A DNA stretch of 39,004 nucleotides, from IMG/VR virus record IMGVR_UViG_3300033153_008390, positions 1 to 39,004 of that record; one strand, given 5' to 3'. Of the stretch, positions 16,002 to 27,834 are shown one piece after another. This DNA is from a virus. The notes beneath the pieces are model-generated. The model worked only from the letters and a program-made list of their open reading frames with translations. It ran no database searches and was not told the origin of the DNA. Position 1 is the first letter of the stretch, and the number at the start of each line of letters is the position of its first letter. The translations under genes were made by a program, and so were the position numbers.

Positions 16002-17915
16002 ATGTTAAAAGAAACATTAAAACAAATAAAGAAACTTACTTGATTATCTGAAACGGATATTATATCGCAAATATCTTCTGAATATGAAAGAGGGTATAGA
16101 TTCGTTGTAAATAAAAGAGAAATCTTTGAAACTGACTTAAGATTATTTAATAATCAAAAGAAGAACAAAGATAAAATCTGAGATACAACTATTTTCAATG
16201 TGCATTCTGCATTAATGGCAAGAAGTTATGTAGATAGACCACAATCTAAATTCGTTTCTACTAAAATTGGTAGAGATTATATAGTAAAGAATCTAAATGC
16301 TACTTTAGAAGAAGACTTCAACGAACAAGACATAGAAATACTTAAATACCAAAGAGACTGGGATAAATTCTTTTATGGTGTTGGTATAGTTGCTAAGATT
16401 GGTTGGGATTGAGTAACTAAAAGTCCTAAATTCGAAACAGTTGATCCTAGAAACTGGATACCAGATCCAGATGGAGATTATGTAAATGGAAGATATTCAT
16501 ATACAGGGTTTGAAAAACAAATGTTCAAAACTGATTTAGAAGCTCTTGGGTATAATGATAAAATCATAGAAACTCTTAATCCTAATACAGGAGACTTCAG
16601 AGGTTCAGATAGAAGTAGAACTGATGATCAAGTTAACTCTGATTTAAACACTTCATATAAACAAGAAAATTCAAATAATCCTAATTATAAAATATATACT
16701 CACTTTGGTATATTCACATGAGATAAAGGTACAGTAAAAGCAATGTTTGTAATGGGTAATGAACAAAGAACTATTGTAGACGGACACTTATTAGAAGCTG
16801 TTAAGAAAGAAGAGAAGAAAGACGCTACATTAATACCTTTCCCATTTGCTTTCACTTATTGGAAACCAAGAACTAATAACCCATTCGGTGATAGAGTTCC
16901 AACATTCCTATCTGATGTACAAAGAGCTAAAGCATTGATTGCAAACTTAAGATTAGACAAATCAATGGCTGAGTTATATCCTATGTATATGTATAATACT
17001 AGGTTGATAAAGAATAAAGAAGATCTAAACTTCGGATTCAATAAACTAATTGCTGTAAACCCATTAGAAGGTGAATCACTTAATAATGCTGTTAATCCAA
17101 TTCAAAGAGATGTAAGAGCTGATAATTCATTTGTAATAGATCAAAGTCTAGACAGACAAGTAGAATCATCTACATCTATAGGTGCTGTTACACAATGAAG
17201 TACACCAGAAAGAAGAGAAACTGCAACTACTAATGAACTAGTACAAGATAACACTGATATCAACTTAGCACTAGCTGCTAAAGTAGAGAGTTGGGGAGAA
17301 AAACAACTTATACTATTATGGTTAAGATGATACTTAGAAAAATTTAGTGATGGTGATAGAAAATTAGTTAATTTAAATACTGGTTTTGGTATTATACCAA
17401 GAGAATTAAGAAAGAAAGACTTCTTATCTGAAAGCTCTGTTAGAATACAAGTTATTACAATTGCTGAATTAGATAAAAGAAAAGATAAGGAAAGATTAGC
17501 TTATGCTAATACACTTCCATTATTACAAACACTCGAAAGACCAAAAGCTGCTCAGAATTATTCATATAGAAGATTCTTAATCTCTTCTGGAATACCTGAA
17601 GCACAAGTAGAAATAGAAATACCACTAACTCCACAAGAAATAGTTGCTATCCAAAATATTGAGTTACTCTCATTTGGAGAATTCGTAGAAGTGGCATCTG
17701 ATTATGATCCATTAACACACTTGATTGCACTTAAAGCTGCACCACAAGAATTAAACACAATGATCTACAGACAATCATTATTAGATCTATTCACTGCTCA
17801 ATGAGGAGATGAAGCTAGAATGACTGAAGTAAGTGAAAGTGTAACAAACAACATAAGTGCTCAATGAATGAGTCAGATAGCAAATGAGAGTGCGTCGTTA
17901 ACAGCTAATCAATAA
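16002..17915 (+). CDS. Portal protein
   Basis: 637 residues. Features: KQIKKLTGLSETDIISQISS at the start, WDKFFYGVGIVAKIGWDGV and VDPRNWIPDPDG in the wing region, and a long helical C-terminal half with PQEIVAIQNIELL. The motif FETVDPRNWIPDP with a tryptophan and DP pairs is typical of podovirus-like portals. It forms the dodecameric ring at the packaging vertex. It ends in SLTANQ; the HNH gene behind it ends PLTANQ and the gene after that contains GLTAND near its end. Start ATG 16002-16004. Confidence 0.88.
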
Positions 17916-17917
17916 AA

Positions 17918-18412
17918 ATGAAGAGATTAGAAATAGTTAAGTGAGAAAAATATAATAGGTTATCTATTATAAAAGAAATAGATTCTAAGAAAAATAAAAG
18001 ATATTTTTTATGTAAATGTGAATGTTGAATAGAATCTGAGGTTAGATTAGAAAATCTTAGATGATGACAAGTAAAAAGTTGTTGATGTTTAGATTTAGAA
18101 AGAAAGACAAAACACTGACATGCAAATAGATGAAAAAAAAGGAGTTGAATATATAATTCTTGGATGTGTATGAAACAAAGGTGTGATAATCCAAATGTTC
18201 CATTTTTTAAAAATTATTGATGAAGATGAATAAAATACGAAAGAGCATGGAGTAAGTTTGAAAATTTTTTAAAAGATATGTGAGATTCATTTAAAAAATG
18301 ACTTACTATTGAAAGAGTTAATAATGAATGGTGATATTCTAAAGAAAATTGTGAATGGATAACAATTCAAGAACAACAAAAAAACAAAAGACCTTTAACT
18401 GCTAACCAATAA
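17918..18412 (+). CDS. HNH-type homing endonuclease-like protein
   Basis: 164 residues, clearly related to the protein at 2332-2967: CKCECG and SCGCLD zinc-ribbon, NYGGRGIKYERAWSKFENF, then LTIERVNNEGGYSKENCEW and TIQEQQKNKR. It is inserted 2 bp after the portal stop and 2 bp before the next head gene. Its last residues PLTANQ copy the portal C-terminus, as if insertion duplicated the end of the host gene. Its C-terminus is otherwise charged. Mobile gene, function in the phage cycle not needed. Confidence 0.87.
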
Positions 18413-18414
18413 GC

Positions 18415-18888
18415 ATGAGCAAAATTACAGAACTTGGAAAATATAAAGAATCTAAAGAATTCCAAGCTATACTTTCTAAATGTAAAAATAGAGAAGAAAA
18501 TGCATCTGATAAAATATTAGAACTATATAAAGATGGGTGTCCAGAAGGATTAGAATCAATATATTCTAATCATGATGTAAATAATCAAAGACTAATATTC
18601 ACAGTAAGTATATTAGAGCAAATTAAAAGTGATATGGACGGAGCTAAAATACTAAGAGAAGAATTAGAATCTGATGTTGACAGAACAAAGAAATTTCTTA
18701 CTTTAGGTATTAGAGATCAATACGGTATGACTAATAGTTCACAAATATTTGATTCGATTGATTTAATTAGATGTAAAGTTCAAGATAACAGATATTTCCA
18801 AACACAAATTGATGGAATGATCGCTGCTCTTGAAAAAGAAGAAGATGAAAAACCAGGATTAACTGCTAATGATGCAGAACAAGATTAA
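18415..18888 (+). CDS. Hypothetical head-module protein
   Basis: 157 residues, MSKITELGKYKESKEFQAIL, mostly charged helix, with an acidic C-terminus (ALEKEEDEKPGLTANDAEQD). No TGA Gly among seven Gly codons seen. It lies between portal and the assembly-protein gene. A helical, acidic protein here could be an assembly chaperone; no family recognised. Confidence 0.8.
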   Translation: MSKITELGKYKESKEFQAILSKCKNREENASDKILELYKDGCPEGLESIYSNHDVNNQRLIFTVSILEQIKSDMDGAKILREELESDVDRTKKFLTLGIRDQYGMTNSSQIFDSIDLIRCKVQDNRYFQTQIDGMIAALEKEEDEKPGLTANDAEQD

Positions 18889-18897
18889 TAACTGACA

Positions 18898-18932
18898 ATT
18901 GCCATAACCAAGATATTCAACGTTGTGGCAAT
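18898..18932 (+). other. Intergenic hairpin before the assembly-protein gene
   Basis: ATTGCCATAAC (18898-18908) pairs with GTTGTGGCAAT (18922-18932), 11 bp with one G-U, loop 13 nt. It has no T-run, so it may be an RNA-processing or stability stem rather than a terminator. Confidence 0.6.
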
Positions 18933-18988
18933 AAATTAGATATTAATTATCTGAGCCTTAAATGGCATTATATACTAACCATATTATT

Positions 18989-19564
18989 ATGGCTGATAAA
19001 TTAGACTTCGAGCTAATAGACGAATCTGCTGATCAAGATGACTCTACTACCGAGACTAATGAGGACACTACTTCCTCTGAAGAAGATTCTAAAACAAGTA
19101 GCGAGGGAAATACATCCTCTACTAAAAGTAAAAAAAGTAATTGGAAAAAGATGTCGAAAACTATGAAAGATCAAGCTAAGCTAATCGCAAAACTTGAAGC
19201 TAAATTAGAATGAACTTCATCAGCTAATGATGATGACGACGAATGAGATTATGAAGATGAAGAAGAAGGTGGTTTCGATAAAACTGAGTTTAGGTTTTTC
19301 ACTATTGAAAATCCTGAAGCTAAGGAATACTCAAAACAACTAGAATCTGCATTAAATACATATCCTAATATGTCTTTCGAAGATGCACTTACTTTAGTAA
19401 AAGCTAAAACACCTACAGAATCTACTTCAAGCAACGACTTTAGTTCTAAAAGTTCTAACGTCAAAGTAAGAAAAAGACTCGCTGATTTAACTGAAGAAGA
19501 AGCTTTAAAACTTTCAAATAGTAAATATTTGGAATATCAAAGATCTAAAGGAAAAATCAGATAG
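18989..19564 (+). CDS. Probable scaffolding/assembly protein
   Basis: 191 residues from ATG 18989 (another in-frame ATG is at 18962). The first 75 residues are low-complexity Ser/Thr/Glu/Asp-rich (DQDDSTTETNEDTT...), followed by a Lys-rich helix and an acidic patch (ANDDDDEGDYEDEEEGGFDK). The C-terminal third is a basic helix-turn-helix-like end (RKRLADLTEEEALKLSNSK, YLEYQRSKGKIR). Highly charged helical proteins directly before the capsid gene are typically scaffolding proteins whose basic C-terminus binds the coat. Role is by position and composition. Confidence 0.65.
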
Positions 19565-19575
19565 GAATAAATAGC

Positions 19576-19613
19576 AGTATTAAAACTAAATAAATTTTTA
19601 AATTTTTAATACT
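19576..19613 (+). promoter_or_regulatory. 5' leader hairpin of the capsid gene
   Basis: AGTATTAAAA (19576-19585) and TTTTAATACT (19604-19613) form a perfect 10-bp stem ending 7 bp before the capsid start codon. AGTATTAAAA also appears in the 9576-9609 promoter repeats. Confidence 0.6.
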
Positions 19614-19620
19614 ATATATT

Positions 19621-20790
19621 ATGGCTAATTCAGTTTCTGCTTTAAATAAGCAAAAATATACTAAGCTAGTTCAAGCATTATTAGAAGATACTCTAGTTGC
19701 TATGGATCTAGCTAACACTACTCTAATGGCTGACATGCCAGACGGGAATACTATTAATTTCCCAAGACCAGAATTTCAAAACGTACAATCTTATACTAAG
19801 TATACAGATGTTACAGATCAAGATTTAAATTTCTCTAATGAAACTTTAACAATCAATCAAACACCTATCGTAACTTTCGTTTATGATGATGTTGATAATC
19901 TTGATAATGGATACGACGTTGTTGCTTCTGCTGCTCCTAAAGCTGCATATAGAATCAAACAAGATATTGAAGGTAACTTCTTTAACGAATATTCTAACGC
20001 TAATAGCGCTTCTGCTGCTCCAATCACTTTAACTACTGGTGCTTCTGGTAATACTGTAGAAACTTACGGTAATGCTTATGCACAATTAGTAAATGATGGT
20101 GTTGATAGTTCAAATGTGGTTGCTGTAATTGATCCTTTTCAATTATCTACAATTGGTGTAGCTTCTTTAGGTAATACTTTCAAAGTTGCTGATGCTTCAT
20201 TCAAAAAATGATTCAGAGGTGATTTTCAAAATATGGCTGTTATTGTTTCTACAAACTTAACTGCTGATTACACTTTAGACTTAGCTACTAATCCAACTGC
20301 TACTAATACTGTTACTTTTGGTGGTGTTGTATTTACATTTGTTGCTTCTCCTACTCTTGCTGGTGATGTTGATATTGGTTCTGATGCTAATGAATCTGCA
20401 ACTAACTTAGTTGCTGCAATCAATGGTACAACTCCAGGAACTAAATATGTAGAACTATCTACTACTGATAGAGCTAAAATGGAAGGAATTACTGCAACTG
20501 ATGGAACTGATTTAATTACTATTGAATCTAAAAGAGGTTATAAAACAGCTTCTACTTCTATGACTGCTGCTGCTAATGATTTTCAAGCTGTTACTATTCA
20601 TAATATGATTATGGAAAGAGGAGCTATTAACTTAGTAATGCAAAAAGAAGTATCTCTTAAAGTACAAGATGTTCAAAAACAACTTGGAACAAGATATATG
20701 ACTTGGGCTAGATATGGTCTTAAAACTTTCGCTGAATGAGCTGAAAGAATGTATGACTTACAAATTGTTTCACAAGCTGCAGAAGCTTAG
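19621..20790 (+). CDS. Major capsid protein
   Basis: 389 residues, one continuous protein when TGA (20209-20211 and 20737-20739) is read as Gly. N-terminal helix region ANSVSALNKQKYTKLVQALL, DMPDGNTINFPRPEF, then VTFVYDDVDNLDNGYDVVAS. A central inserted domain, about residues 210-330 (VTFGGVVFTFVASPTLAGDV, TNLVAAING), is of a kind found in many phage coat and tail proteins. The C-terminus contains GTRYMTWARYGLKTFAEGAERMYDL. Only 2 of about 24 Gly codons are TGA, GGT being preferred, unlike the rest of the genome. Hairpins flank the gene on both sides. Confidence 0.88.
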
Positions 20791-20791
20791 G

Positions 20792-20841
20792 TAACAAACA
20801 CAGAGCTTATTATCTATATGATAATAGGTTTCTGTTTGTTA
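20792..20841 (+). terminator. Large hairpin after the capsid gene
   Basis: TAACAAACA (20792-20800) pairs with TGTTTGTTA (20833-20841), and TTATTATC with GATAATAG inside. The stem exceeds 18 bp with small bulges. An ATTTATTAATTTT tail follows, so it can act as a partial terminator or mRNA stabiliser. Confidence 0.7.
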
Positions 20842-20859
20842 TTTATTAATTTTAGAAGT

Positions 20860-21057
20860 ATGTATAATGTATTAAATAAGGCTTGAGAAAAAATTAGAGT
20901 GGAAACAATAGATGTTACTAAACATAGAAATGTTTCTGGAGTAGAATTTACAAAAGAAGATGGATTTCATAAAATAGTAAAAACAGTTTCTAAAAAAGTA
21001 GAAGAAAAAAAAGTAGAACCAAAAAAAGCAAAACCTTTAGCTTCTAAGAAAAAATAA
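20860..21057 (+). CDS. Hypothetical small Lys-rich protein
   Basis: 65 residues: N-terminal half MYNVLNKAGEKIRVETIDVT with beta-strand pattern, C-terminal half almost only Lys, Glu, Ala, Pro and Val (KKVEEKKVEPKKAKPLASKK). One TGA Gly. It lies between the capsid and the adaptor gene and could be a head decoration or completion protein; not recognised. Confidence 0.7.
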
Positions 21058-21058
21058 T

Positions 21059-21796
21059 ATGGACGTTTCAGATATCCTATCTTTATCAAGAGATCAAACA
21101 CATGTAAATGATACACAATACCCTGATGCACAAGTTCTTAAATATTTAAATATAGTTAAGAATAATTTTTGGAGTTATATAGTAACTGCATTAAATGAAG
21201 ACTATGATTGGGATATATTTTTAACTGACACAGTTGCTAATCAAAGCGAATATGTAATGCCATTAATGGCTAGTGATACAGCTTGAGCTAAAAAACTAAA
21301 ATGACTATCAATCAATTACGATGGAGAAACATATGATGATTGAAGTATTAAATATATAAAAGCTAAAGAGACTAAATTATCTTCTTTAACGAGAGAATGG
21401 AATTATTATGTCAATAATCAAGACCAAGCTTTCCCTATATATTATATAGCAGATAATAGTGTATTTATTGCTCCAGCACCTACTTCAGCTATAACAAGTG
21501 CTTTACAATTAAAAGGTATCAAAAAAATTCCTGATTATACTGTAGATACAGTAGAAGCTAACATGGTTATACCAATAGATCACCATGATATACTTATACA
21601 AGGTGTTTTACCATATATACTTAAATCTCAAGGTAAGAATAGTGAATCTATAGCTGAGAAACAAGAATATATAAGACAAAGAGATCAATCTACTATAGAA
21701 TTAGCAGATAGAAATCTATCTCCTTTATTATTAGATTACCCTTTTATTAGAGAATCTAACTCAGATCAAGACACTTTATTGATTAATTTAAATTAG
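21059..21796 (+). CDS. Putative head-tail adaptor/connector protein
   Basis: 245 residues. It starts MDVSDILSLSRDQTHVNDTQ with LKYLNIVKNNFWSYIVTALN, a helical opening reminiscent of connector proteins that bind beneath the portal, followed by beta-rich middle (FIAPAPTSAITSALQLKGIK) and a C-terminal helix (IAEKQEYIRQRDQSTIELAD). Three TGA Gly codons split it in the standard code. It begins 1 bp after the previous gene. Role inferred from position between capsid and tail genes and size. Confidence 0.6.
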
Positions 21797-21797
21797 G

Positions 21798-23261
21798 ATG
21801 CCATCACGTACATATAATAAATTCTATCCATGAATAAAACAGGATAATTTCATAACAGGATGAGCTAGTTTTATTGAATGAATGAATGTAACATGACTAA
21901 AAATAGGTTATGGTGCAATTTTATGACCTAAAAGTAATAAGCTATTTACTACTGGAACAAGTAAAATGTATTGATTAGATGTATTTTCAAGAACAGACGG
22001 TAGTTTATCACAAACATACTTTTGATGAGAAAATGGAGAAATATATAGAGGTACAGCAACTGACGACACACCAACTCATACATTAGCTAGTGGTAATATT
22101 ATAGTTGGTATTACGTTATTTAGAGGTTGGTATTTTTTCTTTACAAAAACAAGTTTAACAACTACTGGTATTTGAGTATCAAGAATAAGTCAAGCAAATG
22201 CAGATTCTGATACATGGGGGACAATGGATGAATCTTTTGTTGTACAGTGAACATGGTCTCATATATCAACTCCTCCAACATATAGATTTTGAGATATACT
22301 CATTATATGAGATAATGGAACAATTAGAACAATAGATAGTGCATGAGCTGTAGGTACATCATATTCATTCCCTGTATCATATGTCATGGGAATATCTAAA
22401 CATTGAACTACTATAAAATTATATGAAGATACTTGAACAATGTATTTCTGGGATGGTGTAACAAATGGTTTTACATCTAGTCAAGATACAAAAATAAGAG
22501 TAGCTTCATCATGACAACAAGCTAATAATGATTTTGTATCAAATGAACAATGAGATTTATATATCTCTAGTTGATATAGTTCTCAATTACTTAGTAAAGC
22601 TACAAAAAGTAATAGACTTAATGATAACTCTACTTATGAGGATAAAATGAAATTCTGACCTAATAGAAATAAAGATATATCTATTGTAACGGCAGAGGAT
22701 GACATGTATTTCATTGCTGAAGATACACAAGTATGAATATATCAATATTGAAGTATAGTCCCATGAGTTCCAAAAGGATTTCATAAGGTAGTATCAAGAA
22801 GTAACGGAAATCTACCGTTTGAAGATATAACTTGTATGGATTATTACTCAAGAGAAAATCAATTCTTATTATATGCCTTTAAGACACAATCTGGGGTATA
22901 TTGAGTAGATAAAATAGATTTGAATAGTTTAGAAACAGCAGAAGATTGATATCTTATAAGTGATATATTTGCTTGAGGATCAATACTTGAGAAACATATA
23001 ATAATGTTGAAAATAGCTAGAAGTTATGCAAGTTGAGATGACTATATTAAGTTATATAAGAGAGTAGATAATGCAGCTAGCTGGACAGAGATTACATTAC
23101 AAACACTTACTGATGATATAATAGCTAGAGATAATATCTCTTCTGAGACAGATGAATGGATAGATATACAATTTAAGATAGAGTTTCATAATGAAGCACA
23201 AGATTCTAATCCACCTATTTTACATGAGTTATCTCATGATTATGATATAATTAAAACATAA
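21798..23261 (+). CDS. Tail/adsorption protein, beta-propeller-like
   Basis: 487 residues, nearly all beta-strand. Repeating units with Gly-rich turns (GLKIGYGAILGPKSNKLFTT, YGLDVFSRTDGSLSQTYFGG, GDILIIGDNGTIRTIDSAG) and motifs such as TMYFWDGVTNG suggest a propeller, followed by a C-terminal part (EWIDIQFKIEFHNEAQDSNP) that resembles a beta-sandwich. Size and position match podovirus tail-hub proteins such as gp10-type stabilisers. More than 30 TGA Gly codons. Overlap of TAATG with the next gene shows coupling. Confidence 0.6.
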
Positions 23262-23413
23262 TGGCTAAAAAAGAAAGAGAAGAAGAGGAAGAAGAAATAA
23301 TAGAGTTTGAATCTGATACATTAAAAGATTTTAAAGAACCAATATTCGAACCTGTACTTATACCAGGGATTAATGCCCAACAAATTAATCAAGATATTAG
23401 TATTGAAACATAA
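23261..23413 (+). CDS. Hypothetical small acidic protein
   Basis: 50 residues, MAKKEREEEEEIIEFESDTL then PIFEPVLIPGINAQQINQDI. Its start overlaps the stop of the previous gene (TAATG). No TGA. It is too small to classify; a tail-assembly peptide is possible. Confidence 0.6.
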   Translation: MAKKEREEEEEEIIEFESDTLKDFKEPIFEPVLIPGINAQQINQDISIET

Positions 23414-23466
23414 TTTGCTAAAAATAAAGAATCTGTTATATTAAATATATACTTAACAAAATATCT

Positions 23467-26043
23467 ATGGCTAATAGAGAAGAAATTAAAAAAGAGAATG
23501 TAGTAACAGAAGAGGTTGCTACATGACCATCTCCTGTCACTACTGATTTAGAATGAAGAGCATCAACTTGATTTACTCCTTTACAAGGGGATTTAGTAGT
23601 TCCTGAAGAACCAATTCAAGAACCTATTAAAGCTGAAGAAGAAATAACTCCTCCAGTATTAGCTGAAGAAGTTAAGGAAGAAGTAACTCCTACTCCTATA
23701 ACTCCACCTCCAGTAGTTACTGAAGAAATTAAAGAAGAAGTAGCAGTTGCTCCTGAAGTTATAGAACCAGTTAAAACAGAAGATGAAATAAGAAAAGAAG
23801 TTGAAGATAGTTTAGCAGAGAAATCTACTGAACAACTTTTTGCTGAACAAAATTCTATAGGATTTATTAAAAAAGATGATTGAACTATATGATTCAAACC
23901 AACTAATCTTGATGAAGCAATTGAATTATTTAATCAGTTTTGACCATCAACTAAAATAACAAAATGATCTTTAGAATCTGTTGTATGATCTGCAGTATTC
24001 CAAAAATACTCTAAATATAAAGGAGGAACTATGGATACTTTCTTAGATGGTATGAAAGCTAATGAAATATCTACAGGTGGTGCAACATGGGAAAGATTAG
24101 TTAAAATGAACTGAGGGCAACCTACTGAAGCTATGTTAGAAGCTTCTACTGAGTTTGATAAAGTACTTAAAACAAATGGTATAAATGATAGTTCTGCGGA
24201 ATTATATAAATCATTCTGAGGTGAAGCTGATACAGGTACAGAAATAACTAAAACAGAACAAGACTTATCATCTGTTGAAAAATTAGATCAAGACTTTTTA
24301 AAAACAAAAGTAAATCTATTCGAAAATATAGAATCTATGTATAGAAAGTTCCAAAAAGGAACTGAAGCAACTAATGATTTAAGAAAAACAGTTCAAGATA
24401 CAGCAGGTAATATTGATAAATTAAAAGTCGAAAAAAGAAAAATATTAAAAAATATTAAAAAAAGATTTCCAAATCTTCCTTTATCAGCACAACTTACTAT
24501 AGCAAGACAAGAAACGGAATCTATAGATGATGAATTATTTGTACTACAAAGAGATTATTCAAATCAATTTGCTGATTATCAATATCAAGACACAAAAGAT
24601 AAATCTGAATTTGATTTTAATATTAAAATGTTAGAACAAAAAAATACTCTAGTTGAAACTCTATACTGAGTAAAAAGAGAAGATATTATTAGAAGAGAAG
24701 ATACAGAAAGACAAGATAAGTTATTAATAGATAAAATAGCTAGAGCTGAACAAGCTAAAAGAGAAGCAATTACAGCTTGAGATGCTACTTTAGCTAAAAA
24801 ACATGCTTATTCTTTAGAGTTATTAAAACAAAAAAGTGAATTAAATAAATCAGCTAAAGATAATATTGTTAATCTAGGAGGTGAAAGTTTCTTAGAATTC
24901 AATAATGAAACATGATCATGGGATCTAAAGAGTTGAGCTGCTGCAGTAATTCCATGAGTAAAACAAGTTACTGCTTGAACTACTCAAAATAGACCAGATA
25001 GAAATAATAATCCAGGAAATCTAAAAGCATGAGATGTATGATTTGGTGTAGATGATGAAGGACATACTATATTCTGATCTCCTGAAGCATGATTAGAAGG
25101 ACTTATAAAAGATTTAACTGCAAAACAAACTTGAAATACTAGAACAGGGTTAAATTGAGAATCAACATTATGACAATTAGGTAAAGTATATGCAGAAGAT
25201 CCTAAATGGGCACAATGAGTATCAAGATTATCAGGTATATCATTAGATACAAAACTTAAAGATATTAATATGACTGAATTAGCTCCACATATAGCTAAAC
25301 AAGAATGATTTACATGAGTTATATCTTGAGAAGAACAAATTGATTGAGTTACTCCTAAAGTAAAACTATCAGCTAATGCACAATCTGTATGGGATTGAAA
25401 TATACCATTATGAGAATTTACATCTACTCAAAAGGCTGAATTAAATGAAGAATTAAAAAACGCTTGATTTTATGATAGAACTGATATAGGTAATTTTAAA
25501 TTTCAAAATTTAAAAACTAAAGATAGACAAGAATTAACAGATTTTACTAATGTTATTGAGAGAATAAACTCATTAAAAGAATTAAAGAAAACTGTAGATA
25601 CATGACCTATTGCAGCTAGAACATCTAGAGCGCAAGCAACTGCATGATTCTGACAAGATGATTTCATAAGACTTGACCAAATTGCAGGTAAAAATCTAGC
25701 TGAATTTATTAAATCTATATCTGGTGCTGCTGTAACAGAACAAGAAGCTGCTAGACTATCTAGACTTGTTCCAACTGCAACAATGCAAGATAAAGAGTTT
25801 GATATTGCACTTGAAGAATTTGAGAAAGAATATACTTCAATATTAGATTCTAAAACTAAAGAATTCTGATTTACAGATTTCGATACATTGAAACAAGGAT
25901 TATGAATTGGATGAGCTCCTGTAGTTACTCCAACTCCTACAGTTACTACTCCTCCCATTAAAACAGATAGTTCTTGAAGGACTTGATGGAAAAATAGATC
26001 TAGTAAGATAGTTAATCCTTTTACTAATGTTAACCCTTTTTAA
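23467..26043 (+). CDS. Large internal/ejection virion protein with lysozyme-like domain
   Basis: 858 residues. Residues about 45-110 are Pro/Glu/Val-rich repeats (EEEITPPVLAEEVKEEVTPT). Two long charged coiled coils follow (about 280-480). Near residue 511 is NNNPGNLKAG with FGSPEAGLEGLIKDL, then YAEDPKWAQGVSRLSGISLD, a module recurring in phage internal proteins. The C-terminal part is basic and Gly-rich (TGGKNRSSKIVNPF). About 50 TGA codons. A protein released into the cell with DNA, with a cell-wall-active module, is the likely job; inference. Confidence 0.65.
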
Positions 26044-26046
26044 AGA

Positions 26047-27831
26047 ATGACAAATTTTATACAAAGCCTAGTAAGTTTCTGATCAGACCCATTTAGGCAA
26101 GAAGATGAAACTAAAACAATTAAAACTCTTGAAAATACAGGAGTTGATGTAGAAGCTATAAATAACCAAGTAGACGCTGATATAGATCAAGTGTCTGCTA
26201 GTTCTATATCTATAGATGAATTCTATAATAAATTAGATACATTAAAAGCATCTCCAGAAGCGCAATGATTAACAGATGATCAAATATATGATTTCTGATT
26301 AGACTTAGCTAAATCTAAATGAATATCTGTGCAAGGTATAAATATAGATGAAGAATTATGAGCTGTAGAAGTAAGAGAAGAAACTGTTGAAGTTGTTGAA
26401 ACTCCAAAAATAGAGGAAGAAGGATTTCTTGAACAAATAGTAGAAACTCCTTGAAAATTAACTTGAGCAGCAATATCTCAACTACCTGAAATAGCAAGTA
26501 ATCTTGGAGGATTCTTTATAGGAAAACCAGTTGATGCTTTACTAGAAAAAGCTTGAATTGATTTCCCTTCACTAGAAGAACAATTTAAAAAAGATTGAAT
26601 AGATACAAAAGAACAATTTCAAGAAGTATTATGAGTAGATCCAGAAGACTTTACCACTACTATTTGAGAATTTTGAACTGAAGTAGGTTTCTTATTCGTG
26701 CCTGGTTGACAAGCTAAATTAGCTGCTAAATTCCCACAGGCTGCTGATAAAATAAGAAAACTTTCAACAGCTATTGATAAATTATGACAAAAAGCTCCTA
26801 AGGTATTCAATACATTAAAAACAGGACTTACATCATGAACTCAATTTGCTAAATTTGGAATAGTTTCAGAATGAGAAACATCACCAGAAGAATTCGCTGT
26901 TTGAGCTGTAGCATGACCATTAATTGGCTCTACAATAAAATGAATATGAAAAATTAGTAAGGGTATAGCTGAAAAACTAGAACTTGCTTGACTACTAAAT
27001 CCAGCTAAACTTGATAAAGTAGCTAAACAGTTAAAATCAGATTGAATAGAAGAAGTAAGTAGTGTTGCTGATTTCTTATTAAAGAAAAAGATTAAAGGTA
27101 GTAAAGAAGCTATAGTTAAAGACTTATTTGCAGATGCTACTAAGAGTAGAAAAGCTGTAGATTCGGCACTTAATAAGATTAAGAAAGAATCATTTGATGA
27201 AGGTTCTGAGAAAGCATTGAAAATTATAAATGAAAACTTAACTGGTAAAATAGGTCTTGAAGATGATTTATTAAGATTCACTAAATTATCAGAAAAATTA
27301 CAAACTAAATGACTAAATACCGCTGAAAAAAATGAAGTTAAAAGAGGTATGGACGCATTCATAAATATCTTTAAAGATTCATGAGAAGTTATTGCAGGTA
27401 CTAATAAATTATGAGCAAGTAAAGTAAGAGCATCCGTACAAAAGAGAATAGAAGATGAAGCTAAGAAAGCTGGAATAAAAAATATTAAAGCATTAAATAA
27501 AAACACTCAAGTATCATTTACTTTAGCTGAATCTATTGCTAGAAAAGATTCTGCGGATCAAGCTAGTGCATTAATAAATGCATTTGCTCCAAGTTGAGCT
27601 TGAGCAATAATAGGTTGAGTATGAACTCAATGAGATGTATTTGATAGATTACAGTGAGCTATTTGATGAGCTTTATTATGAAGAGTAGCATGAAGCACTG
27701 TAGTTAAAACAAATATTGCTAATCTAGTTAATAAATTATCTGGGTTAGAAAAGTTTGCATTTGAAGACTTTATTAGAACTAAATGAGTAAAAGAACTTAG
27801 TCCTGATATTATGAATAAATTAGTTAAATAA
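26047..27831 (+). CDS. Large minor virion protein, probable ejection protein
   Basis: 594 residues: acidic N-terminus, then GLLNPAKLDKVAKQLKSDG, hydrophobic Gly/Ala-rich stretches (FAVGAVAGPLIGSTIKGIGK, INAFAPSGAGAIIGGV, GALLGRVAGSTVVK) and long helices. The glycine-zipper-like amphipathic segments resemble membrane-channel-forming ejection proteins of podoviruses. It follows the other ejection-like protein directly (3 bp). Family not recognised; role by layout. Confidence 0.55.
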
Positions 27832-27834
27832 CAA

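Noticed and set aside
20209-20211. Major capsid gene looks like two ORFs (19621-20211 and 20233-20739) split by TGA
   Set aside because: The frame continues through TGA as Gly with no change in character, so it is one 389-residue protein. The same applies to the portal, terminase, adaptor, and other genes that look fragmented.
23616-23897. Minus-strand ORF rich in Ser, Thr and Val
   Set aside because: It is the shadow of the Glu/Pro-rich repeats of the plus-strand gene 23467-26043.
25503-27506. Minus-strand ORFs across the ejection-protein genes (25503-25958, 26315-26497, 26619-26810, 26841-27506)
   Set aside because: They lie antisense to long well-supported genes and have the Ser/Leu/Phe-rich composition of shadow frames.
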